A stretch of 64,000 nt of DNA from Prevotella nigrescens (GTDB taxonomy: Bacteria; Bacteroidota; Bacteroidia; Bacteroidales; Bacteroidaceae). The stretch is taken from NCBI RefSeq assembly GCF_031191185.1, contig NZ_CP133465.1, forward strand, positions 1,670,001 to 1,734,000, written 5' to 3'. The notes beneath the pieces are model-generated. The model ran no database searches. It saw nothing but the letters and a program-made list of their open reading frames with translations, and was not told the DNA's origin. A program made the position numbers and the translations under genes. Below are positions 55,917 to 64,000 of the stretch, one piece after another (the stretch's first letter is position 1; each line of letters begins with the position of its first letter).

Positions 55917-56132
55917 TTAGAGTGCGTCAGATGCAGCGTCTTTAATGTCATCTACAAACTCTTCAGCTTCTTTCCGGCTAAGTTTAATATCGTGTTTATG
56001 GCAGAAATCGTCGACTGCATCAGAAATTTTGGAACGTGTATCAGAACCTTTCTCTGGTGCCATTAAAATACCTAATGCAGCACCAGCAATCGCACCTCCA
56101 ATAAATGCGCTGATATAACCTAAAGTTTTCAT
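55917..56132 (-). CDS. YtxH-domain protein
   Basis: A 71-residue protein with the YtxH signature: an N-terminal hydrophobic glycine-rich helix (YISAFIGGAIAGAALGILMAPEKGSDTRSKI) and a charged helical tail. Proteins of this family are induced under stress in other bacteria. First gene of a three-gene set; a TATATTTG box on the minus strand at 56174-56181 may be its promoter. Confidence 0.88.
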   Translation of the reverse strand: MKTLGYISAFIGGAIAGAALGILMAPEKGSDTRSKISDAVDDFCHKHDIKLSRKEAEEFVDDIKDAASDAL

Positions 56133-56173
56133 AATTTGTCAGTTTTTATTGTTGAACATATACTTATCAAACG

Positions 56174-56181
56174 CAAATATA
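56174..56181 (-). promoter_or_regulatory. Possible promoter box of the YtxH gene
   Basis: TATATTTG on the minus strand, 42 bases before the start; no TTG is seen at the normal distance, so the upstream element is weak. Confidence 0.5.
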
Positions 56182-56353
56182 GTATTTTATTCTGTACTAT
56201 GATGAATAACTCTACTTATTTAGTGTTAATTTTCTTATAAATAATTTATTTAACAAACTTTAGATAGCAATATAAGCATAGTTTGCTGTTAAAGTTGTAA
56301 TTTCGCAAAATAAAATTTGAAACAAAAGGATTTATTAAGTAAATGTGAATGAT

Positions 56354-56851
56354 ATGAAGAAATTGATGATTTTTGGTGCAGCTATTTGTGTTGCGATGGC
56401 TTTTACTGGCTGTAAGTCAAGTGAGAGCGCATATAAGAAAGCTTACGAAAAAGCAAAAGCACAAGAGCGCACTGGTTATACAACAGAAGAAACTGCTACT
56501 GGATCATCAGATGTTCCAGTGGTTGCTCCTGTTGAAACACAACCAGTAACAGAAACGCGAGTTGAAGATAACTACGACAATGAACCTGTCCGGCGTGAAG
56601 ATGTGTCGGTTGTGGAAGGCGCAGGATTAAAAAACTATAGTGTAGTAGTTGGTTCGTTCGGCGTAAAGGCTAATGCTTACAATTTCCAAGAACGTTTAAA
56701 GAATACGGGGTACGATGCACAGGTCGCATTCAATAGCGGGAATAGCATGTATCGTGTCGTAGCCGCAACATTTGACAATAAAGCTTCGGCTGTTCAGAGC
56801 CGTAATCAGTTACGTAACCAATATCCAGATGCTTGGCTACTTTCTAAATAA
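56354..56851 (+). CDS. SPOR-domain lipoprotein
   Basis: A 165-residue lipoprotein; the start ATG at 56354 is preferred to a GTG at 56345. MKKLMIFGAAICVAMAFTGC has the lipobox ending in the acylated Cys. A Lys/Ala-rich helix (ESAYKKAYEKAKAQERTGY) and a Val/Thr/Pro linker lead to a C-terminal SPOR domain (KNYSVVVGSFGVKANAYNFQERLKNTGYDAQ to YRVVAATFDNK). SPOR domains bind denuded peptidoglycan strands, often at the division site. The stop overlaps the ruvX start by one base. Confidence 0.92.
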   Translation: MKKLMIFGAAICVAMAFTGCKSSESAYKKAYEKAKAQERTGYTTEETATGSSDVPVVAPVETQPVTETRVEDNYDNEPVRREDVSVVEGAGLKNYSVVVGSFGVKANAYNFQERLKNTGYDAQVAFNSGNSMYRVVAATFDNKASAVQSRNQLRNQYPDAWLLSK

Positions 56852-57270
56852 TGGGTAGAATTCTATCTATTGATTTTGGAAAGAAAAGAACAGGAATAGC
56901 AGTTACCGACCCTTTGCAGATAATTGCAAATGGTTTGGTAACGGTTGCTACTTCTGAGTTACTTGATTTTCTTAAAACTTACGTGGCACAAGAAAACGTA
57001 GAGCGTATAGTCATAGGTCGTCCATTGCAATTGAATGGGCGACCAAGTGAAAATTTAGCACGAGTAGGACAGTTTGTTAGTACTTGGCGAAAAACAATGC
57101 CAACTATTCCAATTGAGTATTATGATGAACGTTTTACATCTGTAATTGCACAGCAGACAATCATTGCTGGCGGAATTAAGAAAAAGACACGGAGAGAGGA
57201 TAAAGGACTTGTAGATGAGGTTTCTGCAACCATCATTTTGCAAGATTATATGCGTTCAAAAGATATTTGA
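56851..57270 (+). CDS. ruvX: RuvX/YqgF Holliday junction resolvase-like nuclease
   Basis: A 139-residue RNase H-like protein, also linked to pre-16S rRNA processing. MGRILSIDFGKKRTGIAVTDPL is the first strand with the catalytic Asp; IVIGRPLQLNGRPSENLARV, YDERFTSVIAQ and RREDKGLVDEVSATIILQDY complete the active site. Overlaps the SPOR lipoprotein by one base, with def 55 bases downstream. Confidence 0.95.
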   Translation: MGRILSIDFGKKRTGIAVTDPLQIIANGLVTVATSELLDFLKTYVAQENVERIVIGRPLQLNGRPSENLARVGQFVSTWRKTMPTIPIEYYDERFTSVIAQQTIIAGGIKKKTRREDKGLVDEVSATIILQDYMRSKDI

Positions 57271-57325
57271 AGATTTCTTATTTAAGACATCTGACTATGC
57301 CTTTATGTAAATTAGAAAAGAAAAA

Positions 57326-57892
57326 ATGATATTACCAATATATACTTTAGGGCAGCCCGTACTTCGGAAAGTGGCAGAAGACATTCCTTTAGATTATCCT
57401 GGATTGCAACAGTTGATTGCTGATATGTTTGAAACTTGTGCTGCAAGTGATGGAATAGGTCTGGCAGCCCCACAAATAGGAAAGGCTATTCGCGTTGTGG
57501 TAATAGACTTAGATGTTCTATCCGAACATTTCCCGGAATATAAAGGTTTTCGCCATGCTTTCATAAACGGACATATATTGGAACTCGACGATACTGAGAC
57601 AGAAACGATGGAAGAAGGTTGCTTGTCGTTGCCGGGAATACACGAGAATGTTACTCGTCCCACTCGCATTCACGTGAAATATTTAGATGAGAATTTAGAA
57701 GAACACGATGAATGGGTGAGTGGATATTTGGCACGAGTTATTCAGCATGAATTTGACCATATAGAAGGTAAGGTCTTTACTGATAGAATCTCCGTCTTCC
57801 GCAAGCAGATGATAGCAAAGAAAATGAAAGCATTGATATCGGGTAATTTTAATTGTCGTTATAAAGTGAAACCAGCAAACCGAAAGAAGTAA
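57326..57892 (+). CDS. def: Peptide deformylase
   Basis: Removes the formyl group from new proteins. The 188-residue metalloenzyme has motif 1 GIGLAAPQIGK, motif 2 EEGCLSLPGI (Cys ligand) and motif 3 QHEFDHIEGKVF (two His ligands and Glu). The start ATG at 57326 gives the usual ILPIYTLGQPVLRKVAEDI. Last part of the conserved Bacteroidetes group ruvX, def, TPR protein. Confidence 0.97.
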   Translation: MILPIYTLGQPVLRKVAEDIPLDYPGLQQLIADMFETCAASDGIGLAAPQIGKAIRVVVIDLDVLSEHFPEYKGFRHAFINGHILELDDTETETMEEGCLSLPGIHENVTRPTRIHVKYLDENLEEHDEWVSGYLARVIQHEFDHIEGKVFTDRISVFRKQMIAKKMKALISGNFNCRYKVKPANRKK

Positions 57893-57901
57893 AAGCAATA
57901 A

Positions 57902-58525
57902 ATGTTTCGGTCTCTCGTAATATCCATATTTATTCTGTTTGCATCACCTTCCTCTGCACAATATAATATTAAACGACTGATGGAAGAAGGAAGAAGTTCG
58001 CTTAACAATGGATATTATATAATTTCTTTAGATATATTTCGCCGAATAGTAGCGTTAAAGCCCAATCTTTACGAAGCATGGTATTTAATGGCATTGTCCA
58101 AATATCACCTTGAAGACTACAAAGGGGCTTACGAGGATTGCCAAAAGGCATTGGAATTGCAACCTTATATTGCCGACATTTACGATCTTTATGGGCTAAT
58201 CTGCATACATGAAGAGAAATACGACAATGCTGTCGATGCGTACACCAAAGCGATAAAAATAAATAGCGATAATCAAGAACTTTGGTTTAATCGTGCCTAC
58301 TGTCTATACATGAAAGGAAGTTTAAGAGAAGCTTCACTGCAACTATCTTCGATTCTTAAGCGATGGCCGGATTTATCTGTCGCGCAAACCTTATTGAACG
58401 ATATAAAGTCAGGACGGAAACCAATCAGGAAAACCTCTCAAGACACAGAAAGTAAATACCTAAAGTTTAGTCCATCGAAAAGCGTACCTTGGTTATTACG
58501 CTGGAAAGACAAAGGTCTCCGGTAG
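57902..58525 (+). CDS. TPR protein
   Basis: A 207-residue protein, 9 bases after def. It has a hydrophobic start (LVISIFILFASPSSAQ) that looks like a signal peptide, and then at least three TPRs (LYEAWYLMALSKYHLEDYKGAYEDCQKAL, then DNAVDAYTKAIKINSDNQELWF). The C-terminal region is basic. Partner unknown; a periplasmic role is inferred from the signal. Confidence 0.87.
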   Translation: MFRSLVISIFILFASPSSAQYNIKRLMEEGRSSLNNGYYIISLDIFRRIVALKPNLYEAWYLMALSKYHLEDYKGAYEDCQKALELQPYIADIYDLYGLICIHEEKYDNAVDAYTKAIKINSDNQELWFNRAYCLYMKGSLREASLQLSSILKRWPDLSVAQTLLNDIKSGRKPIRKTSQDTESKYLKFSPSKSVPWLLRWKDKGLR

Positions 58526-58581
58526 TAATAGCAAAGAAAGCCTTGTGTGAATCGTATTGGGATTTTCCTAATAAATAAGGA

Positions 58582-58612
58582 TTGTATGGTTGTTGGGGTT
58601 TCACTATCTTTG
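58582..58612 (+). promoter_or_regulatory. Promoter of the TonB-dependent receptor
   Basis: TTG at 58582-58584, 20 bases, TATCTTTG at 58605-58612; 33 bases before the start codon. Confidence 0.82.
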
Positions 58613-58645
58613 CAGCCGTTAAAATATTAGGTAATCAATAAAAGT

Positions 58646-61135
58646 ATGAACAGATTTTTATTTACAATCTTATGTGCAACGCTTCTGCCAGCGTCGATGA
58701 TGGCAGAGAAGAAGACAGAAATCAACGACACTGTACGGGTTTACGACATTGAGGAAGTTTATGTCTACGACCAACCTAAAGAAACCTACCGTCTGCGTCA
58801 GCAACCATTGAACAGTACTACGTTTAATCGTTTGCAACTGAACAGTCTCAATACCCAAGACCTCCGACAGCTCTCGGCTTTTGTTCCCTCGTTTACTATG
58901 CCCGAATATGGCTCGCGTTATACCTCGGCTATGTATATGCGCGGAATAGGTTCGCGTGTAAACTCGCCTGCTGTAGGAATGTATGTAGACGGAATGCCGA
59001 TACAGAGCAAGAGTGCCTTCAATTTCCACACGTACGACATAGACCGTATAGACGTGCTTCACGGACCACAAGGAACACTCTATGGAATGAACACCGAGGG
59101 CGGACTGATACGTCTTTACAGTAAGAATCCGTTTGAATATCAAGGTACCGACCTTAAGCTCTCGCTCGGCAATAAGTTCTGGCGTAAGGCAGAGATAGGA
59201 CATTATGCCAAGTTGAGCGACAAGACTGCCTTGGCTATCTCGGCTTTCTACGGTGGACAGAATGGTTTCTTCACGAACAAATACAACGGAGAACACGCCG
59301 ACAAGTTTAACGAGTTTGGCGGAAAGGCACAGCTGCTGTGGAACCCAAGTAAGCGTTTGAACCTTAGTTTCATTGCCGACTATCAGCATGTAGACCAGAA
59401 TGGCTTTCCCTACGGACAGATAGTAACGAAAGAGCAGATTGCAAATGCCAACATAACATCGCCCTATTATGGCTTGAAGGCAGGAACGCAAGAGCCCAGC
59501 CAGAACCGCCCCAGTTCTTACAAGCGCAACATACTGAATACAGGAGTTGGCATAAAGTATAACGGAGAGGGTTTCGTGTTCAACTCCATGACGTCCTGGC
59601 AGTATCTTCGCGACAATCTGAAGATGGACAACGACTATCTTCCCCAAGACTATCTGCACTTGAAGCAGCAACAGTTGCAAAACTCGCTTGTAGAAGAGCT
59701 GTCCGTCAAGAGCAAGAACGACAGTCGTTGGCAATGGGCATTCGGCGCTTATGGGGCTTATCAGTGGTTGCGAACCGATGCACCCGTCTATATGGGCACC
59801 GACATGAACAAGTTCCTCTCCAAGCGCATTACCGATTACGCTTACAATGGTGTGCTTGCTGCAATGACCAAGCGAATGGCTGCAGAGATGATTAAGCGCG
59901 GAATACCGGAAGACAAGGCCATGCAGGCAGCTGCCATTGCTGCCAAGGCTGCCATAGCCAAAGCAGGCGGTATAAGAATCAACATGCACATGGAACCCAT
60001 TTCAGAACGGTTCCACACACCGACTTTCAACTTAGGCGTTTACCATGAAAGCAACATCAACCTTACCCATCGCCTGCGTGCTACGCTTGGTTTGAGATAC
60101 GACTATTCGCACGTCGCAGTAGATTACAACACTTCCGCACGTCTTCGGTTAGACGAAAGTGTGATGGGCATAAACATAAAGCCGGCCATAACGTCTACCC
60201 TTGCCCGCCACGAAAAGAACCATTTCAGGCAGCTGTTGCCCAAGGTAGGGCTTACCTATAAGCTCAACAATGGCAGCAACGTGTATGCAACTTGGTCTAA
60301 GGGCTACCGTGCAGGAGGCTTCAACATTCAGATGTTCTCTGACATTCTGCAGACCGAACTCTCATCGGCTGCCCAAGGTGCAAGGGGCGACGTCGATGTA
60401 GAACACGACGACGCCTATTACAACAACATAAAGAAGACGATTGCATATAAACCAGAGACGAGCTTCAATTATGAAGCTGGCGCACACCTGAACTTATCGG
60501 GCGGACAGATGACGCTCGACCTCGCTGCCTACTATATGCAAATAAGAAACCAGCAGCTGTCCGTCTTGGCAAACCATTATGGGTTTGGGCGCATGATGAC
60601 CAATGCAGGCAAGAGCCATTCGTGCGGTGTCGAGGCTACATTGCGTGGGGGCGCACTCAACGACAAGCTTTCTTATGCCGTAGGTTATGGTTTCACGAGT
60701 GCAACGTTCGACGAATATAACGAGACAACTGCTGCCGGCGTCAAGGTGGACTACAAAGACAAGCGTGTCCCGTTTGTACCACAACATACGCTTTCCGCTA
60801 TCACCGACTACCGCATAGACGTAGACCCTGCTGCCCTGCTCGACCCTGCCGGCAAGTTCCATCTCCGTTCCGTAACCGTAGGACTGAACATGTCTGCACA
60901 AGGAAAGACCTATTGGGACGAACTCAACACGATTGCCCAGAACTTCCATGCTGTCTTAGGCGCACATGCCGATGCGGACTTCGGGCCAATGCACGTTAAT
61001 CTTTGGATACGCAACCTTACCGACACCAAATACAACACCTTTGCCGTGCAGAGCAAGGCTACGGGCACGAAGCTCACGTTCGGCCAGCTGGGAAACCCTT
61101 TCCAGATAGGTGTCGATGTCTCTCTGCATTTCTAA
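58646..61135 (+). CDS. TonB-dependent outer membrane receptor
   Basis: An 829-residue receptor. Signal peptide (1-20). Residues about 30-160 are the plug (DTVRVYDIEEVYVYDQPKETY-like TonB box, RGIGSRVNSPAVGMYVDGMP, DRIDVLHGPQGTLYGMNTEGGLIRLYSKNP). The rest is a 22-strand barrel ending in Phe (VDVSLHF). There is no CarboxypepD-like N-terminal domain, so it is not a SusC-type glycan receptor; it is nearer to siderophore or heme receptors. An unusual insert at about 385-445 is Ala-rich and helical (AMTKRMAAEMIKRGIPEDKA). It has its own promoter. Ligand unknown. Confidence 0.9.
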   Translation: MNRFLFTILCATLLPASMMAEKKTEINDTVRVYDIEEVYVYDQPKETYRLRQQPLNSTTFNRLQLNSLNTQDLRQLSAFVPSFTMPEYGSRYTSAMYMRGIGSRVNSPAVGMYVDGMPIQSKSAFNFHTYDIDRIDVLHGPQGTLYGMNTEGGLIRLYSKNPFEYQGTDLKLSLGNKFWRKAEIGHYAKLSDKTALAISAFYGGQNGFFTNKYNGEHADKFNEFGGKAQLLWNPSKRLNLSFIADYQHVDQNGFPYGQIVTKEQIANANITSPYYGLKAGTQEPSQNRPSSYKRNILNTGVGIKYNGEGFVFNSMTSWQYLRDNLKMDNDYLPQDYLHLKQQQLQNSLVEELSVKSKNDSRWQWAFGAYGAYQWLRTDAPVYMGTDMNKFLSKRITDYAYNGVLAAMTKRMAAEMIKRGIPEDKAMQAAAIAAKAAIAKAGGIRINMHMEPISERFHTPTFNLGVYHESNINLTHRLRATLGLRYDYSHVAVDYNTSARLRLDESVMGINIKPAITSTLARHEKNHFRQLLPKVGLTYKLNNGSNVYATWSKGYRAGGFNIQMFSDILQTELSSAAQGARGDVDVEHDDAYYNNIKKTIAYKPETSFNYEAGAHLNLSGGQMTLDLAAYYMQIRNQQLSVLANHYGFGRMMTNAGKSHSCGVEATLRGGALNDKLSYAVGYGFTSATFDEYNETTAAGVKVDYKDKRVPFVPQHTLSAITDYRIDVDPAALLDPAGKFHLRSVTVGLNMSAQGKTYWDELNTIAQNFHAVLGAHADADFGPMHVNLWIRNLTDTKYNTFAVQSKATGTKLTFGQLGNPFQIGVDVSLHF

Positions 61136-61237
61136 GAAGGCAAAGCCATGAAGACAAGCACCGACCCTTAAAAGAAGATGATTGCTTGTAGCAAGAAGCA
61201 GAATGCTACACGAAGAATAAATATTACTGTTAGAGAC

Positions 61238-61272
61238 AAGACCGTCGTGCTCGCTGAGAGCAGGGCGGTCTT
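61238..61272. terminator. Terminator between convergent receptor and kinase genes
   Basis: Hairpin AAGACCG (61238-61244) with CGGTCTT (61266-61272), plus an inner pair TGCTC/GAGCA, followed by TT. It lies between the receptor (ends 61135) and the kinase (ends 61330), so it may serve both. Confidence 0.75.
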
Positions 61273-61329
61273 TTGTATTATGCGCCTGTTTCCTGAGACA
61301 GACGGCGGACATGGCACCCGAGAGTGCCG

Positions 61330-64000
61330 TCAGGTGTAATACTGCTTGCGATAGTCTGATGGTGTTTCGCCACGAACGCTCTTGAATGCCCGCACGAAGT
61401 TGGGATAGGAATCGAAGCCGCATTGCTCTGCCACGTCCCCAAGTCCCATCTTGGGGTACGTGTCCATCATGTTGCAGGCTCTCTTTATCTTGAGGTGCTG
61501 GATATAGACCGATGGAGAATAGCCTGTCAGGGCGTTGATTTTGCGATGGAACTGACGAGGACTCATGCACATGTTCGAAGCTATCGCCGACACATCGGCA
61601 TTCTTGTTCCTGCTAAGCTGCGTATGCACCACGCTCGTTACTTTGGCAAGGAAGCGCAGGTCGGCTTCCCTTTCCTTGGTCAGCTCTGCAGGGTGCTCTT
61701 CCCCCTTCTTGAGTTCCACCGATACCTTTGCGAACTTCTCCTGCAACAGCCTCCGTCCTGCCAACAGCTGCTCCGCCCTTGTTGTCAGTTCCTCCGCACT
61801 GAACGGTTTCGACAGATAGGCGTCGGCTCCCGCCTCTATGCCCTCGATGCGCTCCTCTTCGGTTATCTTCGCAGTTACCACGATGATGGGAATATGATTG
61901 ATGATTTCGTTTCTCCGCACCTGCCGGCACACTTCCAGGCCGTCCATGCCGGGCATCATCAGGTCGGTGATGATGAGGTCGGGCACAAGGTCCAAGGCTT
62001 TCTTCAGTCCCTCCTTTCCGTTATCGGCATAGAAGATGGCGCAGTGGTCGGCAAACAGCGAGCCGATGTAGGAGGCAATGTCGCAGTTGTCCTCTATGAC
62101 GAGCAGGCGGCAGTCGTTCTCCTTGCCGGTACTGTCGGTGGGAGCCTCCGCAACCTTGGGCAAGAGCGGCGTGTTGCTTTCTGCAGGAGGCATCGCCTGC
62201 TGTCGGCAACGGTTGTGGATAGGCATGCTGACGTGGAACGTGGAGCCTTTGCCCACCTCGCTCTCCACGGTTATCGTTCCATCGACGGCATTCATAATCT
62301 GCCTGACGAGTGCCAGGCCCACTCCCGTACCGATGTTCTGTATCTCGCTCTCGTCCTGATAGAATGGCTCGAAGACATGCGCAGCAACTTCCTTGTCCAT
62401 GCCCTTGCCCGTATCGGCAACATCAACAAACAGCTGTTGGTTCTCGCACCATGCCAGCACGCTCACCTTTCCGTATTCGGGCGTGAACTTGAAGGCATTG
62501 GAGAGCAGGTTGTTCATCACCTTCACCACGTAGTTGGGTACAAAGTCCATGACGACCTCGCCCTTGGGGAAGAACTGCAGGTCGATGTTGCGGCTGCGGG
62601 CGTAGCCTCGGTAGCTTTCCACAATCATGGCGAGGTAGGTCATCATGTTTCCGTTCTTCCAGTCGGGATTGCCCACGGCAGACTTTATTTTCGATATGTC
62701 CAACAGCTGATTGATGAGTGTGAGCAGTCCGTTTCCCTGCCGTTCTATGGTCTGTGCCTTGTCCCTCACTTCTGCCTTGCCGGAGCTTTGCAGCTCGCGG
62801 CTCAGCCCCAGAATTACGGTCAGTGGCGTGCGGAACTCGTGCGTGATGTTGGTGAAGAAGTTTTCGCGCAGTGCCGACATCCGTTTCAGCTCCTGATGGT
62901 TGCGGCGGCGCAGCCTGTTGGTGTAGAGCACCATTGCCAGCACTCCTGCCAGCCCCAGCAGCCCAAGTCCCAGAACGGCATACCCGATGTAGCGTGTGGT
63001 GCGCTCCTGTTCTAATCGGCGACGGGCTTCGTCCATCTGTCTGTCCTGTCGGTTGCGTTCTATTCGCAGGCTTGTGTTCTGAATGCGGTTCACCTTCTCC
63101 ATGTCGAGCACGCTGTCCTGCATTGCCGTTGCCTTTTCGTGCGAAGCCAATGCCGCCCTGCTGTCGCCGGTCTGTTTGTAGGTCTTATAATATAAGGTGT
63201 ATATTTCTGCCAGGTGTTCCGTAGACTTGATGCTCTCCGCCATTTGCCTCGCCTTTCCCAAGTATGCCATGGCCTTGGCATTGTTGCCCATGGCATGGTG
63301 TATTCCGGCAAGGGCGATGAGCGAGTTCAGCGCATGCCATTCGTCTTTCGATGCCTGCATCATCTGCGAGGCTGTTTCGTATTCGGCCATCGCCTTGCCG
63401 TACTGCCCTGCCTTTTCGTAGAGCGACCCGAAGTAGGTATGGCAGAGCGAAATGCCGAGCGTGTTCCCTGCCTCCGTGTTCAGTGCCATCGACTTGAGGT
63501 AATACACCCTTGCCGAGTCCATCTTCCCGTAGTGCTCGAAGATGGAGCCAATGTTGGCATAGTTGATGGCTTGCCCCACCGTGCTGTGCAGGCTCCGTTC
63601 GCCTGCCAATGCCATGCGCAGTGCACTGTCGGCACGCTCGTAGTTGCCCAATGTAAGGTAGGCGTTCCCTAATCCGTTGAGCGACACCACGCGGTTCTTC
63701 CTGGCGGTGAACGACGTGTCGGCACATTCCTCGCTCAGCTTCCATGCACGGTAATGGTATTCCTGCGCCACGTCCAGCACGCCCATGCGCCGGTAGTCGG
63801 TGCCGACGTTGTTCAGTGCCTGCACCAGTTCCAGCGTGTCGCCTGCAGCTTCAGCCAGTTGTTGTCCGGTGCTGTGCACGCTCAGGGCTTCTTCGAAGCG
63901 GCTCTCGTTGCGCAGGGCCTTGCCCCACTCTCTCAGGGCAACGATGCTGCCGAGCCTCTTGCCCGACCGCTCCAGCTGCTTTTGCAACAGCGCAAGCGAG
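61330..64000 (-). CDS. Hybrid histidine kinase / response regulator with AraC output (partial)
   Basis: The 5' end lies outside the window; the frame is open to base 63999. In the visible 889 or so residues the order is: TPRs (about 10-300), a coiled coil, one membrane span (RYIGYAVLGLGLLGLAGVLAMVLY), a histidine kinase with ITHEFRTPLTVILGLSRELQ (phospho-acceptor His about residue 383), an ATPase (TGVGLALVRQIMNAVDG), a receiver with DLIITDLMMPGMDGLEVCRQ (phospho-acceptor Asp), and an AraC DNA-binding domain at the end (MSPRQFHRKINALTGYSPSVY). The sensor is TPR-based instead of the two-bladed propeller of most glycan HTCS. The gene is clearly more G+C-rich than the rest. Convergent with the TonB receptor; it may regulate it or genes outside the window. 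Confidence 0.9.
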   Translation of the reverse strand, partial: SLALLQKQLERSGKRLGSIVALREWGKALRNESRFEEALSVHSTGQQLAEAAGDTLELVQALNNVGTDYRRMGVLDVAQEYHYRAWKLSEECADTSFTARKNRVVSLNGLGNAYLTLGNYERADSALRMALAGERSLHSTVGQAINYANIGSIFEHYGKMDSARVYYLKSMALNTEAGNTLGISLCHTYFGSLYEKAGQYGKAMAEYETASQMMQASKDEWHALNSLIALAGIHHAMGNNAKAMAYLGKARQMAESIKSTEHLAEIYTLYYKTYKQTGDSRAALASHEKATAMQDSVLDMEKVNRIQNTSLRIERNRQDRQMDEARRRLEQERTTRYIGYAVLGLGLLGLAGVLAMVLYTNRLRRRNHQELKRMSALRENFFTNITHEFRTPLTVILGLSRELQSSGKAEVRDKAQTIERQGNGLLTLINQLLDISKIKSAVGNPDWKNGNMMTYLAMIVESYRGYARSRNIDLQFFPKGEVVMDFVPNYVVKVMNNLLSNAFKFTPEYGKVSVLAWCENQQLFVDVADTGKGMDKEVAAHVFEPFYQDESEIQNIGTGVGLALVRQIMNAVDGTITVESEVGKGSTFHVSMPIHNRCRQQAMPPAESNTPLLPKVAEAPTDSTGKENDCRLLVIEDNCDIASYIGSLFADHCAIFYADNGKEGLKKALDLVPDLIITDLMMPGMDGLEVCRQVRRNEIINHIPIIVVTAKITEEERIEGIEAGADAYLSKPFSAEELTTRAEQLLAGRRLLQEKFAKVSVELKKGEEHPAELTKEREADLRFLAKVTSVVHTQLSRNKNADVSAIASNMCMSPRQFHRKINALTGYSPSVYIQHLKIKRACNMMDTYPKMGLGDVAEQCGFDSYPNFVRAFKSVRGETPSDYRKQYYT

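Noticed and set aside
58670..59989. Open frame of 439 codons on the minus strand
   Set aside because: Antisense to the TonB receptor, no domain, composition of a shadow.
61423..63015. Open frame of 530 codons on the plus strand
   Set aside because: It is antisense to the kinase gene in G+C-rich DNA, where long false frames are common; its protein is rich in His, Arg and Val without a domain.

Overview
The window looks like a chromosome segment of a Bacteroidota organism, most likely a Prevotella-type oral or gut anaerobe. The evidence is the fused lpxC/fabZ gene, a fused DAHP synthase/chorismate mutase, a PorD-like (type IX secretion) protein, a one-protein hybrid two-component system, and Bacteroidetes-style promoters (TTG, 19-20 bases, TAnnTTTG) seen at nine places. 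Species is not assigned. Most genes are chromosomal housekeeping; accessory content is a glycan gene cluster, decayed insertion sequences and several families of short modular repeats.

Layout. 1-8000: a minus-strand run dnaN, an exonuclease, coaBC, a PorD-like gene, recN and a TPR protein with a degenerate trypsin-like domain. 8003-9060: a DUF3127 protein with an SSB-like acidic tail, a perfect bidirectional terminator, an orphan gene and a 22-bp palindromic repeat array. 9086-14562: surface glycan genes (four glycosyltransferases and a flippase). 15166-30900: a plus-strand series phoH, purC, menG/ubiE, aroE, purM, prfA, pyrF, an HD hydrolase, the lipid A genes lpxD, lpxC/fabZ and lpxA, then miaA, a class A penicillin-binding protein and a lipoprotein.

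30969-39600 is a scarred region: a decayed IS256-type element, a secreted protein, a decayed IS30-type element, a TPR/aroF-type/phosphatase gene group, an A+T-rich orphan, two identical tRNA-Lys genes and a second IS256-type remnant that contains a small terminal-inverted-repeat element. 39795-44000 has a pseudouridine synthase and a putrescine operon (agmatine deiminase, N-carbamoylputrescine amidase, two acetyltransferases). After another IS30 remnant come a DEAD-box helicase, an LptF/G permease, tgt, lon and pyruvate phosphate dikinase (all minus). 55253-56132 is a three-gene set of small envelope proteins. 56354-58525 holds a SPOR lipoprotein, ruvX, def and a TPR protein. The right end is a TonB-dependent receptor facing a large hybrid histidine kinase that runs off the window; this end is visibly more G+C-rich than the rest.

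The most unusual signal is non-coding. Three separate families of short dispersed repeats (about 65 to 270 bp) occur only between genes or inside an IS remnant. At least two of them are built from tandem modules of 22-24 bp, and one family has 20-bp terminal inverted repeats (consensus AACGTGAGTTCGACGAATTT) around an interior that differs between copies. I found no gene in the window that would obviously mobilise them.
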